DNA of 57,332 nucleotides from Rhizocola hellebori (GTDB taxonomy: Bacteria; Actinomycetota; Actinomycetes; Mycobacteriales; Micromonosporaceae). The first letter of the stretch is position 1. Each line of letters opens with the position of its first letter. This document shows positions 8,773 to 17,987 of this stretch, in pieces. The notes below the pieces were generated by a model. It was not told the origin of the DNA, did not search any database, and was given only the letters and a program-made list of their open reading frames with translations. The stretch is from NCBI RefSeq assembly GCF_016862955.1, contig NZ_BONY01000058.1, positions 1 through 57,332 of the forward strand, read 5' to 3'. The position numbers were made by a program, and so were the translations under genes.

Positions 8773-9255
8773 ATGAGACCTGTTCGAGGCCTGGCTCGGG
8801 CCTTGCTCGGCGGCTTGTTCGTCGCGGCCGGTGCGCACGCGATACTTCATGCCAAGCGATACGCAGCCCAGGCTGAGCCCCTGGCCGACCAGGTGGCGCC
8901 GCTTCTGAAGAGCATCGACTCCCGCCTGCCCACCGAGGCGAAGTCGCTGGTGCAGATCAACGGGGTGGTCCAGGTCGGCGCCGGCCTGATGCTCGCCACC
9001 GGAACGGCCCCTCGCCCGGCGGCCGCGGTCCTGGCCGGCACCCTCATTCCGGCCACGGTCGTGAACTATCCATTTTGGACGATGTCTAACGGCACGGCCC
9101 GGCGTGAGGCACAGCTGCATTTCGCGAAGAATCTCGGATTGCTCGGAGGTTTACTGCTCGCCGCCGCGGATACAGCTGGTTCACCGAGTTTGAGCTGGCG
9201 CACCCAGCGGGCTCTCAGGAATGCCAAGAAGAAGGTCACTACCAGCGAAAATTAG
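8773..9255 (+). CDS. DoxX family membrane protein
   Basis: 160 residues, four predicted membrane segments. The N-terminus (ALLGGLFVAAGAHAILHAKR) and the middle (INGVVQVGAGLMLATG) match the DoxX/DoxD fold, known from quinone-linked oxidoreductases and from membrane redox complexes. A basic C-terminal tail follows. It begins 10 bp after the LppU-like gene and is probably cotranscribed. The specific substrate cannot be told from the sequence. Confidence 0.8.
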   Translation: MRPVRGLARALLGGLFVAAGAHAILHAKRYAAQAEPLADQVAPLLKSIDSRLPTEAKSLVQINGVVQVGAGLMLATGTAPRPAAAVLAGTLIPATVVNYPFWTMSNGTARREAQLHFAKNLGLLGGLLLAAADTAGSPSLSWRTQRALRNAKKKVTTSEN

Positions 9256-9416
9256 CGGATGCCCCAATTGGCCCGACGCCGTTAACCAGTTAGAAATGTC
9301 GCAAATCAGTGTGGGATGAGACACGGTCGGGTAACACGGGACCTAACCATCTGCCGGGCAGATCTAGGCTGGTTGGCAGAAGTGATCGGGACAAGTTAGA
9401 CGGAGGTATCGGCTCC

Positions 9417-10835
9417 ATGCCGGTGATCGGCGGGCGCAGAACTTCCAGCCCATTGCGAATGTTTGCCCGGCTCGGCATCGTAGCCGTGGCCTGTTACGCC
9501 GCCTGGCTGGCGGTCAAGGCTTTCGGGCGGCCGTATGACTTCTTCGACATGAAGATTTATCACGGCGCAATGGCCTGGTGGACACAGGGCGGCGAGCTCT
9601 ACGAGTACATCGCTCCTCGCACGACACTCGGCTTTACCTACCCTCCATTCGCGGCGCTGACCATGCTGCCGATGGCCGCGTTCACCACCATCGACGCGGC
9701 GTGGCTTAACGTCGTTTTTGGACTGGCGACGCTCGTCTTCGTGTGCGCGGCTTTGTTGCGCCCCTTGGCCACCCGGCTTCGCTGGCCGAGCTGGTGGGTC
9801 GTGGCGCTGGCCGTGCCCGCGCTGGCCGCCATCGAGCCGGTACGCGAAAGCCTCGGCTTCGGCCAGGTGAACCTTCTCCTCTTCGGCCTGATCATCGCCG
9901 ATCTCATAGCGTTGCGGCGTGGCTGGCGCTGGGCCGGCATCGGCATCGGGCTGGCCACCGCCATCAAGCTCACGCCCGCGCTGTTCATCATCTATCTGCT
10001 GGTGAGCAAGCAGTGGCGCACCTCGCTCACCGCGGGCGCGACCGCCCTGGGTGCGACGGTCTTTACCCATTTCGTGGTACCAGAGGAGTCCGCCACCTAT
10101 TGGGGAAGCGTGATCTGGCAGACCGAGCGGGTGGGCGTCGCCGACATGACGCCGAACCAGTCGCTCGCGGGCGTGCTCGCGCGGCTGCACGACACCGCCC
10201 ACGCCCCCGGTTTGCTGTGGATCAGCTTCACCCTGGTGCTGCTCGCGATCGGCCTGTCCCGTGCCCGCGCCTCGCACGCGGAAGGCGATGAGCTGACGGC
10301 CTTCACCCTGGTCGGGCTGACCTCCAATGTGGTCAGTCCGATCTCCTGGTCACACCATCTGGTCTGGGTCATCCCGGCGATGATCGCCCTTCTCGATCAG
10401 GCGATCCGCCGGCGCAGCGCCAGCCGTGGCATCATCGCCCGCGGCAGCGCGACGCCGGGCTTGCGGGAGCCCATCTGGTTCCCCGCGCTGACCGGTGCCC
10501 GGCATGCCGCCGGTGCGCTTGCGCTCTATGTCCTTTTCCTGGTCTCGCCCATCTGGCCCTACGAGCACCAGTTCCCGGCGGTCTCGCACTACGCCGACGG
10601 CATGTTCGGCGTGATCATGGAGAATTCGTTCGCGATCGCGCTGATCGTCCTGGTGGTCGTCCTGCCCTACCGGCCCGGAGCCGACCCCGCGTTCGGCCCC
10701 CAGCTGGCGCTGCAGATTCCGGGAACCCGCCGCACCCCGATTCCCCGCCGGGTGGTCAACCTGCCCCCGCTAATCCAGCATCGCCCCGCAGGAGATGTTG
10801 ACAAAGGTTCCGGTCAGGGTGCGTCCCTGGTCTGA
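9417..10835 (+). CDS. GT87-family polyprenol-phosphate-mannose-dependent alpha-(1,2)-mannosyltransferase
   Basis: 472 residues from ATG 9417, which has GGAGG 7 bp upstream; a longer frame from 9309 lacks such a site. It is a multi-spanning GT-C enzyme with the family features: an early acidic loop DFFDMKIYHGAMAWW, the motif GFTYPPFAALTM, GQVNLLLFGLIIADL and a late SWSHHLVWV motif. GT87 enzymes of actinobacteria use polyprenyl-phosphate mannose outside the membrane to extend lipomannan or related glycans. The C-terminus is about 50 cytoplasmic residues. Its last 66 bp overlap the opposing SDR gene. Confidence 0.82.
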   Translation: MPVIGGRRTSSPLRMFARLGIVAVACYAAWLAVKAFGRPYDFFDMKIYHGAMAWWTQGGELYEYIAPRTTLGFTYPPFAALTMLPMAAFTTIDAAWLNVVFGLATLVFVCAALLRPLATRLRWPSWWVVALAVPALAAIEPVRESLGFGQVNLLLFGLIIADLIALRRGWRWAGIGIGLATAIKLTPALFIIYLLVSKQWRTSLTAGATALGATVFTHFVVPEESATYWGSVIWQTERVGVADMTPNQSLAGVLARLHDTAHAPGLLWISFTLVLLAIGLSRARASHAEGDELTAFTLVGLTSNVVSPISWSHHLVWVIPAMIALLDQAIRRRSASRGIIARGSATPGLREPIWFPALTGARHAAGALALYVLFLVSPIWPYEHQFPAVSHYADGMFGVIMENSFAIALIVLVVVLPYRPGADPAFGPQLALQIPGTRRTPIPRRVVNLPPLIQHRPAGDVDKGSGQGASLV

Positions 10836-11516
10836 AACGACGAAGGCGGCCACGTTGCCCACGTCGGCCAGGCTGGCCGTGCGCTTGAGCAGCGTGTCGC
10901 CTTCCAGGGTGGCGGCGATCTCCTCCCGGCTGGCCAGGTCAGCCGGGATCGTCTCGGGGATGCCACCCGTCTTGAGGGTGATCACCCGGACGCCGTGCTG
11001 GCCAAGCTCGACAGCCCACTGTCTGCGCAGGCTCTCCATGGCATCCAGCGACACCTTGAAGCCGCCCATGTTGGCGATGGTCTGGGTGCCGCCTCCGCCG
11101 AAGGTGAGGATCACCCCGGCGCCCTGACGGATCATGTGGCGTGAGGCGGCTCGGGTGGTCAGGAACTGCGACCGCAGCGCAATCGTGATCGGCTGAAGGA
11201 AGTCGTCCACCGAAATGTTGATCAGCGGCTGCTGAACGTCTTCCACCCCGATAACGCAGAAAGAGACGTCGAGCCGGCCCGCTTGGTCAACGATCGAATC
11301 GACGCAGCGATCGACCGACTGCTCGTCAAGCGCATCAACGGTAATCGTCTCGATCGAGCCACCGTCGGAGCGGATCTGTTCGGCTAGGCTGTCGAGCTTG
11401 CTCTGGGTGCGGCCGGCCACAAAGACGGTCGCCCCCTCACGCGTGAACGCGCGGGCCACCGCGCCACCGATCGGGCCGCCGCCGTAGATCGCTGCGACTT
11501 TCTTTTCGAGCAACAT
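10770..11516 (-). CDS. SDR-fold protein lacking catalytic Ser and Tyr
   Basis: 248 residues with a Rossmann fold: a glycine-rich loop YGGGPIGGAVA (11-21), AGRTQSKLDSL and the late SDR region ending GTFVNISCGAMLD. The active-site positions are altered. The usual Asn-Ala-Gly is Cys-Val-Ile-Gly (87-90), the Ser position reads FGGGG (139-143), and YxxxK reads MGGFK (150-154), so only Lys remains. It starts 18 bp after moaE and is probably the last gene of the Moco operon. It may bind a nucleotide without ordinary dehydrogenase activity; that is inference. Confidence 0.85.
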   Translation of the reverse strand: MLLEKKVAAIYGGGPIGGAVARAFTREGATVFVAGRTQSKLDSLAEQIRSDGGSIETITVDALDEQSVDRCVDSIVDQAGRLDVSFCVIGVEDVQQPLINISVDDFLQPITIALRSQFLTTRAASRHMIRQGAGVILTFGGGGTQTIANMGGFKVSLDAMESLRRQWAVELGQHGVRVITLKTGGIPETIPADLASREEIAATLEGDTLLKRTASLADVGNVAAFVVSDQGRTLTGTFVNISCGAMLD

Positions 11517-11534
11517 GACCCATTCCTACCCCTA

Positions 11535-11942
11535 TCAGGGGCAGTTGACCCACTCTTCCGTCCCATCCGCGAATACCTGGTGCTTCCAGATGGGCAGCCG
11601 CTGCTTGACCGTGTCCACCAGGCGGGCGCACGCGGCGAAGGCGGCGGCGCGATGGGCGGTCGACACCGCCGCGGCGAGCGCGACCTCCCCAATCCCCAGC
11701 GGCCCGTACCGATGCGAGACCGCGATCTCGTACACGTCCGGGTCGAGCGCGATCTCGGCGACCACTTCGCGCAGCACCTTTTCGGCGGAGGGATGCGCCT
11801 CGTAGGTCAGCGAGCTCACCGAGCGCCCATGGTCGTGGTCGCGTACCACTCCGGCGAAGCTCACCACCGCCCCCGCACGCGGGTCAGCGACGGCCGCCTC
11901 GTGCGCGGCGATGTCCAGCGGATCGGTGGTCACGACGATCAT
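11535..11942 (-). CDS. moaE: Molybdopterin synthase catalytic subunit MoaE
   Basis: 135 residues, normal length. MoaE adds sulphur to cyclic pyranopterin monophosphate to make molybdopterin, working with thiocarboxylated MoaD. Visible signatures: GAVVSFAGVVRDHD, the YEAHP motif, HRYGPLGIGEVA, the Arg in STAHRAAAF and the catalytic Lys in RLPIWKHQ. The ATG at 11942 overlaps the moeA stop (ATGA). No moaD or moaA is present in the window, so the pathway is completed elsewhere. Confidence 0.95.
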   Translation of the reverse strand: MIVVTTDPLDIAAHEAAVADPRAGAVVSFAGVVRDHDHGRSVSSLTYEAHPSAEKVLREVVAEIALDPDVYEIAVSHRYGPLGIGEVALAAAVSTAHRAAAFAACARLVDTVKQRLPIWKHQVFADGTEEWVNCP

Positions 11943-13114
11943 GGCAACTCCAGATAATCGACCTGATGGTCGGGCAGTCCCTGGCTGTGCGGCGGGATGA
12001 CCGCGAACCCGCTGGCACCGGCCAGCCCGCGCAGCATCGACGACCCGACGTGGACGGCCGGGAACCAGGAGTCGTGCTGCCTGCGGACCAGCGCCAGATG
12101 CGTGTAGTCGCCGCGCCCAGGAACCGGCGCGGCCAAGGTGATGGGATGCGGCGTCGGCTCGTCAGCACCGGTCATTCCGGCCAGCAGCGGCACGACGAGG
12201 GAGACCAGCGCGACCACCGCCGATTGCGGGTTGCCGGGAAGCCCGGCGAGGAAGACGGTGCGCTCGCCGCGGGTGATCGCCGCGACCAGCATCGGGAACC
12301 CCGGTCTGACCGCCACGGTGTTGACTACGTACTTCGCGCCCAGCCGCGCCAGTGCCGGATGCAGGTGATCCACCGGCCCGTGCATGGTGCCGCCGGTGGT
12401 GCAGATGAGGTCGGCCTCAAGCGCCTCTTCGATCGCGGAAACGTGCGCGTCGAGGGTGTCTTCGATCGGCCCGACCCGGTGCACGCACTGTGCTCCGAGT
12501 CGCTCCAGATAACTCGGCATCACCGGGCCCAGCGCATCACGGATCCGGCCGGCCCCTGCCTGGCCCTCGGTAAGCAGCTCGTCTCCGAACACCAGCAGGG
12601 CGGCGCGTGGCTGGCGGGTCACGCTCAGCTCATCCAGCCCGCAGGCGGCGGCGAGCCCGATCAGCCCTGGCGTGACCGGAGTGCCGGCCGCGAACAGCTC
12701 CTCCTGCGCCTGCGCCTCTTCGCCCGGCTCGCGCCACTCCTTGGTGGATCTGGGCTCTCCCGACACCAGGCCGTCGCGCTCGGTCGACTCCTCCACCCGC
12801 AGGATGGCCGTTGTCCCGGCGGGAACCATGGCACCGGTGGCGATCTCCATCGCGGTGCCGTCCTCGTTCAGCGCCGGCGCTTCCTGGCCCGCGAGCACCC
12901 TTCCGGCTATCCGCCAGGGACCGGCGGCGCGCACGGCCCAGCCGTCAATGCTGGAGGTCGGGAACGCGGGCAGGTGGGTGCGCGAACGCAACGGCTCGGC
13001 GAGCACTCGGCCGTCCGCTTCGGACAGTGGCACGACCACCTTCGGCAGCTGCGCCGATCGCCCCGCCGCATAGACCAGCTTGCGCGCTTCGCGCCAGTCG
13101 ATCGGGTGACTCAT
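11939..13114 (-). CDS. moeA: Molybdopterin molybdenumtransferase MoeA
   Basis: 391 residues. MoeA inserts molybdate into adenylylated molybdopterin. The N-terminal domain has LSEADGRVLAEPL and the SSIDGWAVR motif; the MoCF (MogA-like) domain lies at about 170-320 with TTGGTMHGPVDHLHPAL and AGLPGNPQSAVV; a C-terminal domain IV follows. The usual TGGxSxGxxD reads TGGTMHGPVDH, a moderate departure. ATGA overlaps join it to mogA upstream and moaE downstream, so the four Moco genes are translationally coupled. Confidence 0.92.
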   Translation of the reverse strand: MSHPIDWREARKLVYAAGRSAQLPKVVVPLSEADGRVLAEPLRSRTHLPAFPTSSIDGWAVRAAGPWRIAGRVLAGQEAPALNEDGTAMEIATGAMVPAGTTAILRVEESTERDGLVSGEPRSTKEWREPGEEAQAQEELFAAGTPVTPGLIGLAAACGLDELSVTRQPRAALLVFGDELLTEGQAGAGRIRDALGPVMPSYLERLGAQCVHRVGPIEDTLDAHVSAIEEALEADLICTTGGTMHGPVDHLHPALARLGAKYVVNTVAVRPGFPMLVAAITRGERTVFLAGLPGNPQSAVVALVSLVVPLLAGMTGADEPTPHPITLAAPVPGRGDYTHLALVRRQHDSWFPAVHVGSSMLRGLAGASGFAVIPPHSQGLPDHQVDYLELP

Positions 13115-13575
13115 CGATGATCGCCGCCTTTTAGTTGCTCTACCGCATGCGGCAGTAAGTCTGCCAGCACCAAGAGTCCATCGCGCACTCCACCGGTCGA
13201 CCCGGGCAAGTTCACGATCAGTGTTCGGCCCGCTACTCCCGCCAATCCTCTCGACAGCGCGGCCAGCGGAGTGGCACCCCTGCGGCGGATGGCGTCAGCT
13301 ATACCCGGCACTTCATAGTCGAGTAAAGCGCGGGTTACCTCGGGTGTTTTGTCGGTGGGGCTGATCCCTGTCCCACCGGTGGTCACAATGACGTCCGGTT
13401 TGGAGTCCAATGCCGAGACCAATGCCTGCCGCACGGGCTCCCCATCCGGGACGACTACGACTTCGTCGACCTCACAGCCGATCTCCTCGAGTCCGCGCTT
13501 CAGAATCGGCCCACCCGTGTCTTCGTACACCCCAGTGGCCGCCCGGGTGGAGGCCACGATCACGCGCGCCTTCAT
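13111..13575 (-). CDS. mogA: Molybdopterin adenylyltransferase MogA/MoaB
   Basis: 154 residues from ATG 13575, chosen because it overlaps the moaC stop in the ATGA pattern; a start 12 bp upstream is possible. MogA/MoaB adenylylates molybdopterin before MoeA acts. The signature motifs are VIVTTGGTGISPTDKTPEV, LPGSTGGVRDG and EVPGIADAIRRRG. The protein is one compact MoCF domain, usual length for the family. Confidence 0.93.
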   Translation of the reverse strand: MKARVIVASTRAATGVYEDTGGPILKRGLEEIGCEVDEVVVVPDGEPVRQALVSALDSKPDVIVTTGGTGISPTDKTPEVTRALLDYEVPGIADAIRRRGATPLAALSRGLAGVAGRTLIVNLPGSTGGVRDGLLVLADLLPHAVEQLKGGDHR

Positions 13576-14072
13576 GGTCTGACCCACAATCCCGTTTTCC
13601 CGCCCTCTTTCCTCAGCACTCGAACATTCTCGATGCTCGCCGCCGGGTCCACCGCCTTGATCATGTCAATCAGGGTCAGCCCTGCCACCGCCACACAGGT
13701 CAAGGCTTCCATCTCGACGCCGGTCCGGTCGGCCGTTCGCACCTGCGCTTCTATGCCAATCCCTCCCTCGATCACGGTGAGCTCCACGGTCACGCCATGG
13801 ATGGCGATCGGGTGGCAAAGTGGCACAAGATCCGGAGTGCGCTTGGCCGCCATGATGCCTGCCAGCCGCGCTACGGCGAGGGCGTCTCCTTTGGGTATAG
13901 AGCCGGTGTGCAACAGATCGAGCACCTCCGTAGTCGTTCGCACCTCACCAGCGGCTATCGCGACACGGGCAGAAATAGGCTTGCCCGATACATCGACCAT
14001 CTTCGCTTTACCGGTATTGTCCACATGGCTAAGTCGTCTATGGCTGTTCGGCTCGGATGCTGTGTTAGGCAC
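13572..14072 (-). CDS. moaC: Cyclic pyranopterin monophosphate synthase MoaC
   Basis: 166 residues from GTG 14072. MoaC converts the MoaA product into cyclic pyranopterin monophosphate. Visible motifs: KMVDVSGKPISAR, KGDALAVARLAGIMAAK, the active-site LVPLCHPI and VEMEALTCVAVAGLTLIDM. It is the first gene of the moaC-mogA-moeA-moaE-SDR operon. A TAGGCT hexamer six bases before the GTG suggests a leaderless transcript, since no clear Shine-Dalgarno is present. Confidence 0.95.
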   Translation of the reverse strand: MPNTASEPNSHRRLSHVDNTGKAKMVDVSGKPISARVAIAAGEVRTTTEVLDLLHTGSIPKGDALAVARLAGIMAAKRTPDLVPLCHPIAIHGVTVELTVIEGGIGIEAQVRTADRTGVEMEALTCVAVAGLTLIDMIKAVDPAASIENVRVLRKEGGKTGLWVRP

Positions 14073-14078
14073 GATATG

Positions 14079-14084
14079 AGCCTA
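14079..14084 (-). promoter_or_regulatory. candidate -10 element for a leaderless moaC mRNA
   Basis: On the minus strand TAGGCT fits the actinobacterial -10 pattern TANNNT and ends six bases before the GTG start of moaC, the spacing expected when transcription begins at the start codon. I found no convincing -35 hexamer, so the call is weak. Confidence 0.35.
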
Positions 14085-14325
14085 GTTGCCAGCGAGGAGA
14101 CACTAAATGTGGGCACGGTCCGTAGGCGAACGGTCACATTGGGTGACAAATCGCCATTCTCGTCTGTAATGCATATTCTTCTATCTAAATCGCCGTGGCG
14201 AAATTACGCTTCTTCTCAGAAGTTCGCAAGGGGGATGAGAGGGAGGCAGAAATGCAAACCTGGCAGTGGGAGTGAAGATGCCCTAGGCTGACGAGCGCCT
14301 AACCGTTGACGACGGAGAAGCCACT

Positions 14326-16839
14326 GTGGGGTCAGCCTCAGCAACGCATGACGAGACCGAGACCGATCGAGCCCTTTCCCGGCTTGTCGGTCTCGTCGTC
14401 GTTACCGCCTCCGTAGTTCTGGGCTACATGGGCTTTAGGTTCATAGGCGAGAGTCTCGACACCAAAAGAGCACTCATCGTCGCCGCGCTCGTCATGCTCG
14501 TCACGGTCTCCAGCCTCACCTCGGTCAGGGTCCGCGTCCGGTCCACCATGGTGGGCACCAGCTGGACAGAGGTGGCCATCCTCGTTTCGGTCGTAGTCGT
14601 TCCTGAGCCGTTCGCGGTGGCCAGCGTCTTCGCCGGATCTTTGATCACCAAGCTGATCCGGCGCACGCAACCGATGAAGGTGGCGTTCGGCGCCGCCAAG
14701 GACACCATCACCTCTTTCTGCGCCGCGATGGTGCTCGCCGCGACCGGCATGCCGGATATCAAGGCGCCGCGTGACCTTATTCCTTACGCGCTCGCATTCC
14801 TGGCCATCATGGTGGCCGACGACCTGATTTCCATTCCGGTGGTGGCTCTCGCCACGCGCACCAGCATCAGGGAAATCTTCTCGTCTGATTTGGACATCAG
14901 GCTGCTGTTCAACCTTGTCCGCTTTGCCATCTCGGTGCTCGCCCTGTTCGTGCTGCAGCGGGAGCCGCTGCTGGTGATCGCGATCGCGCCTCTCGCGTTG
15001 AGCCTGCACCTGACCTATCAGGGCCGCACCCGAGCCCGCGCGGAGCGCATGGCGTGGCAGCAGCTCGCGGAGTCAACAGACTCCTTCAACTCGGTCCATA
15101 TGGAGACCGTCCTCAACACGGCCGTCAACAAGGGATCCAGGCTCTTCTCGGCCGACCAGATCGAGGTGGAAACCTGGGTGGATGGCGCCAACCTCGTCAT
15201 TCGCGGTAACAGCAAGGAGATTGCCTACCTCGGGCCGCCGGACAGAAAGGGCTACGACCCGACGACCACGGCCATCGTTCCGCTGATCGTCGACGCCGAC
15301 GGGTCGCGCATCGGCGAGCTGCGGCTGCGCTTCCGAGCCCCGGTCAAGCTTTCCGAGCGGGAGCAGTTCACGCTCCGCGCCTTCGCCGGCGCGCTCTGCA
15401 CCGCCATCCGCAACGCGGCGTCGTTCACCCAGCTCGGGGTGCTTGCGGACAAACACGAGCACGATGCCATGCACGACCCGCTGACCGGCCTGCCGAACAG
15501 GCGGCTGCTCGCGGTCGAGGCGGCGTCCGCTTTGGAGGGTCGCGAGGAGAAGAGCGGCATCCCCGCGTTGCTTCTGCTCGACCTGAACCATTTCAAGGAC
15601 ATCAACGACGCGCTCGGCCACTCCGCGGGTGACCAGGTGCTGGTGGCGATCGCGTCTCGGCTCAGGGCCGCGGCGGGCGGAGACGCGCTGGTGACCCGGC
15701 TCGGTGGCGACGAGTTCGCCGTGCTCTACCGCGATCTGCCGGCTCCGGCGCTGGCGATGCACCGCTCGGCCGCGTTGCTCGCGGTGCTTCGGGAGCCGGT
15801 CGAGGTGGACGGGATGCCGCTGACCGTCTCGGCGAGCGCAGGCGTGGCAACGGCTCCGACCATCGGCGGGTTCGTGGAGCTCATGCGGCGGGCCGACATC
15901 GCCATGTACCAAGCAAAGCGCACCAGAAGCCCGGTAACCGCCTACGAACCCGAGAGCGACACGGCCGACCGGGCCGGGCTCACGGTCGCCGGCATGCTCC
16001 CGCGGGCGGTGGCAGAGAAGGAGTTCACGCTGGAGTTCCAGCCCATCGTGAACCTCATCGACGGCAAGCCGATCGGTGCCGAAGCGCTCGCCCGCTGGCA
16101 GCATCCCGACCGTGGCAGCGTCGACCCGAGGAGCTTCCTCGATCCGATCGAGAAATCCGGTCTGCTGACGGCATTCACCGACGCCGTGCTCGACCAGGCG
16201 CTCGATGCCGCGAAGCAGTGGAAGGAAGCCGGGTTCAACTGGCCGGTCGCGGTGAACATCTCGCCGCGCAGCCTGCTCGACCGCCGGCTCCCGCTGCTCG
16301 TGTCGGCCCGCCTCAGCGACCACGGGCTCACCGGCGCCGACCTCATGCTGGAGATCACGGAAGCGCAGACGCTGAGCCAGCTCGATATCGTCGACAAGGT
16401 GCTCGCGGAGCTTCGCGAGCTTGGCTGCGCCCTGGCGCTCGACGACTTCGGCACGGGCTTCTCGTCGATTTCGGTGCTGCCGAGAGTCCCGATGATCCAG
16501 GAGATCAAGATCGACCGCTCGTTCGTCAACGAGATGGAGCACACGCCGAAGGCGGCCGCGGTGGTCCGCGGAACAGTCGAACTGGCCCGTGGCCTCGAGT
16601 TGCTCGTGGTGGCCGAGGGTGTCGAAAGGGAGAGTCAGCGCCGGATGCTGTGGGAGCTTGGCTGCACGGCCGGGCAGGGTCACCTGTTCGCGAAGCCGAT
16701 GCCGCTATCGAAGATCATGAGGTTGCCCGCGACCCTGGCCGAGCCGTTGCACGATCCCGGCTCGGTAGTGCAAATGCCCACCCAGCGCCGCCCCGGCCGT
16801 TCCGCGAGGCCGGGCCGGGTGTCAGACTCAAACCCGTGA
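14326..16839 (+). CDS. Membrane-bound GGDEF-EAL c-di-GMP turnover protein
   Basis: 837 residues from GTG 14326 (ACGGAG 10 bases upstream). The N-terminal 230 residues hold six or more membrane segments, a MASE-like sensor. A GAF-like region (about 250-365) is followed by a GGDEF domain (380-540) with intact GGDEF at 460-464 and an EAL domain (550-800) with EAL at 586-588. The EAL catalytic set is present: NISPRS, LEITEAQ, DDFGTGFSS, KIDRSFV, AEGVE and GQGHLF. Both synthesis and hydrolysis look possible. The RxxD inhibitory site is not present in standard form. The last four bases overlap the next gene. Confidence 0.94.
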   Translation: MGSASATHDETETDRALSRLVGLVVVTASVVLGYMGFRFIGESLDTKRALIVAALVMLVTVSSLTSVRVRVRSTMVGTSWTEVAILVSVVVVPEPFAVASVFAGSLITKLIRRTQPMKVAFGAAKDTITSFCAAMVLAATGMPDIKAPRDLIPYALAFLAIMVADDLISIPVVALATRTSIREIFSSDLDIRLLFNLVRFAISVLALFVLQREPLLVIAIAPLALSLHLTYQGRTRARAERMAWQQLAESTDSFNSVHMETVLNTAVNKGSRLFSADQIEVETWVDGANLVIRGNSKEIAYLGPPDRKGYDPTTTAIVPLIVDADGSRIGELRLRFRAPVKLSEREQFTLRAFAGALCTAIRNAASFTQLGVLADKHEHDAMHDPLTGLPNRRLLAVEAASALEGREEKSGIPALLLLDLNHFKDINDALGHSAGDQVLVAIASRLRAAAGGDALVTRLGGDEFAVLYRDLPAPALAMHRSAALLAVLREPVEVDGMPLTVSASAGVATAPTIGGFVELMRRADIAMYQAKRTRSPVTAYEPESDTADRAGLTVAGMLPRAVAEKEFTLEFQPIVNLIDGKPIGAEALARWQHPDRGSVDPRSFLDPIEKSGLLTAFTDAVLDQALDAAKQWKEAGFNWPVAVNISPRSLLDRRLPLLVSARLSDHGLTGADLMLEITEAQTLSQLDIVDKVLAELRELGCALALDDFGTGFSSISVLPRVPMIQEIKIDRSFVNEMEHTPKAAAVVRGTVELARGLELLVVAEGVERESQRRMLWELGCTAGQGHLFAKPMPLSKIMRLPATLAEPLHDPGSVVQMPTQRRPGRSARPGRVSDSNP

Positions 16840-17987
16840 TCGCCCTCGTCCTAGACTTCGCGCTTTACGCGCTGTCTGCCCTTTTCGCCGAGGTCACCGC
16901 GAACACCTCCACCCTTGCCCCGCACCGATCCTGGGGGGCGATCGCCTTCTGGGGTTATGCGGCCGCCGCGCTTCTGGTCTTCCTCCTGCCCAAGCACAGG
17001 CTCAGGCTCACCGCCGGCGCCTGGGTGGCCGTCGCCTGGATCCCGATGGTGGTGCTGGCCTGGCGCGGAGCCGCACAGGAAGAGGTCTTGGTCGTCGAGG
17101 AGTCTGCGCGGCGGTTGCTCCAGACCGGCTCGCCCTATCTCGATCGCGCTTCGATCGCGCTCCTGCCGGATCCTCTCCTTGGTTACACCCCTTACCAGCC
17201 GGGGATGGCGATCTTCGGGCTGCCTCGCGCCGTCATCGGCGACTTCTGGTGGACCGACGCACGGATCTACTTCGGCCTGGTGACCGCGGCTGTCCTCTAT
17301 GGAGCGGTCAAACTCCTTTGGCCCCACCCACACCTGACCAGAGCCCTGCAAATGGCGACGGTCCTGCCGCTGTGCGCGCTGACCCTGGCCACCGGCGGCG
17401 ACGACATCCCGGTGCTCGCGCTCTGCCTTTTCGCCTTCGCGCTCGCCGCCCGCGACCGCTTCGGCTGGGCGGGGGTGGCGATCGGCGTCGCGTGTGCGAT
17501 GAAGCTGTTCGCTTGGCCGGTGGCTCTGGTCATCGGCGTCTACGCGGTCAGCCGCCGCTACACCATTGGCGCGGTTGGCATTCCCGTCGCGGCCATGCTG
17601 CCCGCCCTGATAATCAACAGCCAGGCGTTCCTTGAGAACGTCATCCGCTTTCCGACCGGGCATGGTCTGGTGACTTCGCCGGCCGCTTCGCCTCTGATCG
17701 GGTACCAGATCGCGAAACACGTGCCCAGTGGTCGCTACATCGCGCTGGCTCTGCTTGTCGCGGCAGGGTTTGTGATCGCCGCCTACCTCGCCAGCAACCC
17801 TCCCCGCGACATGGGCAAGGTCGCCTGGGTGTGTGCGGTAGGTCTGCTTGCCGCGATCCTGCTATTGCCGTCAACGCGTTTCGGCTATCTGCTCTACCCG
17901 GTCGCGTTCGCGTTCTGGGCGCCCTGTCTGCGGGCCCAGCCCGCGCTTGACCCGTTAGCCAAGGACGCGCGCTACCAGCAGGCCTAG
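16836..17987 (+). CDS. GT-C-like multi-spanning membrane protein
   Basis: 383 residues. The start is GTG 16836, which overlaps the stop of the c-di-GMP gene (GTGA), so the two are translationally coupled. It is strongly hydrophobic, with about ten membrane segments. Features shared with DUF2029/GT87-type polyprenyl-sugar transferases are a Tyr-Pro-rich outer loop (GYTPYQPGMAIFGLP), WWTDARIYFGL and the motif GVACAMKLFAWPVAL. It is probably an extracytoplasmic glycosyltransferase or a relative; donor and acceptor are unknown. The last 33 bp overlap the opposing fluC gene. Confidence 0.68.
   Translation: MIALVLDFALYALSALFAEVTANTSTLAPHRSWGAIAFWGYAAAALLVFLLPKHRLRLTAGAWVAVAWIPMVVLAWRGAAQEEVLVVEESARRLLQTGSPYLDRASIALLPDPLLGYTPYQPGMAIFGLPRAVIGDFWWTDARIYFGLVTAAVLYGAVKLLWPHPHLTRALQMATVLPLCALTLATGGDDIPVLALCLFAFALAARDRFGWAGVAIGVACAMKLFAWPVALVIGVYAVSRRYTIGAVGIPVAAMLPALIINSQAFLENVIRFPTGHGLVTSPAASPLIGYQIAKHVPSGRYIALALLVAAGFVIAAYLASNPPRDMGKVAWVCAVGLLAAILLLPSTRFGYLLYPVAFAFWAPCLRAQPALDPLAKDARYQQA

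Noticed and set aside
14073-14325. c-di-GMP riboswitch upstream of the GGDEF-EAL gene
   Set aside because: No GEMM-type conserved core could be recognised.
15073-16683. 536-residue open frame on the minus strand
   Set aside because: Antisense to the GGDEF-EAL gene, whose catalytic motifs are complete.
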